From positions 1 through 6,339 of the forward strand of contig DAOWKG010000114.1 of the NCBI GenBank assembly GCA_030639985.1: a DNA stretch of 6,339 nt, written 5' to 3'. A program made the position numbers and the translations under genes. This document shows positions 5,896 to 6,339 of the stretch, piece by piece (within the stretch, counting starts at the first letter, position 1; each line of letters starts with the position of its first letter). Below the pieces are notes generated by a model. That model saw nothing but the letters and a program-made list of their open reading frames with translations. It did not search any database and was not told the origin of the DNA. This DNA is from Desulfuromonadaceae bacterium. Lineage in GTDB: Bacteria; Desulfobacterota; Desulfuromonadia; Desulfuromonadales; Geopsychrobacteraceae.

Positions 5896-6221
5896 GAAAA
5901 AACAGAGTGATCCCAAACTTTATCATCCATGGACAGCCCAACGAACCAACGAAATAACAGGTTGTATTCCAATTGTTCTACCAACATTCGCTCACTGCGA
6001 ATGGAGTATAAAACTTGCAGTAGCAATGCTCGTAAAATCTGCTCCGGTGGGATTGATGGCCGACCAGTATGTGAATACATCTCCTTAAATAAAGGAGCTA
6101 AGTCAAACAGTGCATTATCAACCATGATCTGAATCGGACGCAGCGGATGATCTTTTGGAACCCGTGCTTCCGGAGAAATATAGCTGAACATGGCTTGCTG
6201 TTGTAAATCATCACCGCGCAT
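5896..6221 (-). pseudogene. IS5-type transposase, N-terminal fragment cut by the ISL3 element
   Basis: Only 108 full codons plus two bases remain. The start is ATG at 6221-6219 with AGGAGA (6228-6233) at a 6-nt spacing. The fragment reads MRGDDLQQQAMFSYISPEAR, then VPKDHPLRPIQIMVDNAL, TGRPSIPPEQILRALLLQVL (52-71), LLFRWFVGLSMDDKVWDHSV. This is the N-terminal DUF772-type domain of a common IS5-group transposase. Homology stops at VFS, exactly where the ISL3 right end begins at 5895. The catalytic DDE domain, normally the remaining two thirds, is absent. The frame runs on antisense into the ISL3 element to 5655, giving a chimeric 188-residue open frame whose last 79 residues are meaningless. 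The missing 3' half is not found on the left side of the ISL3 element either. Confidence 0.9.
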
Positions 6222-6312
6222 AACGTTTCTCCTGAAATATCAGTTGGTTATGTGCGATATTATAGCAAAATCAACGTGCCGACTCTAGTAAAATCAAGGA
6301 GTTGGACTAATC

Positions 6313-6328
6313 GTTTTTCAACAGCCTG
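6313..6328 (-). repeat. Presumed terminal inverted repeat of the IS5-type remnant
   Basis: The minus strand reads CAGGCTGTTGAAAAAC. A GGCTGTTGAAAAA-like end is common among IS5-family elements. The partner repeat is absent from the window, so the exact end cannot be fixed. Confidence 0.55.
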
Positions 6329-6339
6329 CTAAGTAGTAG

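Larger units (their letters stand above)
5896..6330 (-). mobile_element. Remnant of an IS5-type element (5' half)
   Basis: The remnant includes the transposase 5' fragment, its leader (6222-6312) and a terminal repeat near the right edge. The leader holds TATAAT on the minus strand (6258-6263) without a good -35 partner. The left end, with the catalytic part and the second terminal repeat, is missing. The outer boundary at 6328-6330 is judged only from the look of the repeat, since nothing is left to pair it with. Confidence 0.75.

Noticed and set aside
1..6339. CRISPR arrays, tRNA or rRNA genes, toxin-antitoxin pairs or defence islands
   Set aside because: No regularly spaced repeats, cloverleaf or rRNA-like sequence, or recognisable toxin, antitoxin or defence proteins were seen on either strand.

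Overview
The window looks like a chromosomal segment of a Gram-negative bacterium. The type II secretion genes gspC and gspD require an outer membrane. The moderate-to-low GC, and the look of the small TPR protein and the shikimate-kinase-like protein, remind me of Desulfuromonadia (the Geobacter/Pelobacter/Desulfuromonas group). That placement rests on recall of family sequences only and is low confidence.

Layout. Bases 1-1605, minus strand: the start of a type II secretion operon. gspC is complete and gspD follows after 9 bp; gspD runs off the left edge, so only its signal peptide, N0, N1 and the beginning of N2 are present. Bases 1606-1806: an AT-rich divergent control region with a strong sigma70-type promoter for the next gene, a weaker candidate for gspC, and an FNR/CRP-like palindrome between them. 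Bases 1807-2796, plus strand: a zinc-free quinone oxidoreductase of the PIG3 type, followed by a rho-independent terminator. Bases 2926-3984, plus strand: a shikimate-kinase-like P-loop kinase lacking residues expected for shikimate binding, then a small TPR protein. Bases 4026-4472, minus strand: a YaiI/YqxD (UPF0178) family protein.

Bases 4495-5895 are a complete ISL3-family insertion sequence of 1401 bp. It has 28-bp imperfect terminal inverted repeats, an intact 414-residue DDE transposase, its own promoter and subterminal repeats. It abuts the 5' half of a second, unrelated IS5-type element (5896 to about 6330, minus strand) whose transposase is cut after codon 108. The two 8-bp flanks of the ISL3 element differ, and the missing half of the IS5-type element is not on its other side. 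A deletion or recombination event therefore probably followed insertion, and it left yaiI with only 22 bp of its own upstream sequence.

I see no new defence, CRISPR or other undescribed multi-gene system here. The points most worth a second look are the rearranged double-IS junction next to yaiI, the atypical shikimate-kinase-like protein, the altered nucleotide-binding loop of the oxidoreductase, and the FNR/CRP-like site in the divergent promoter region.
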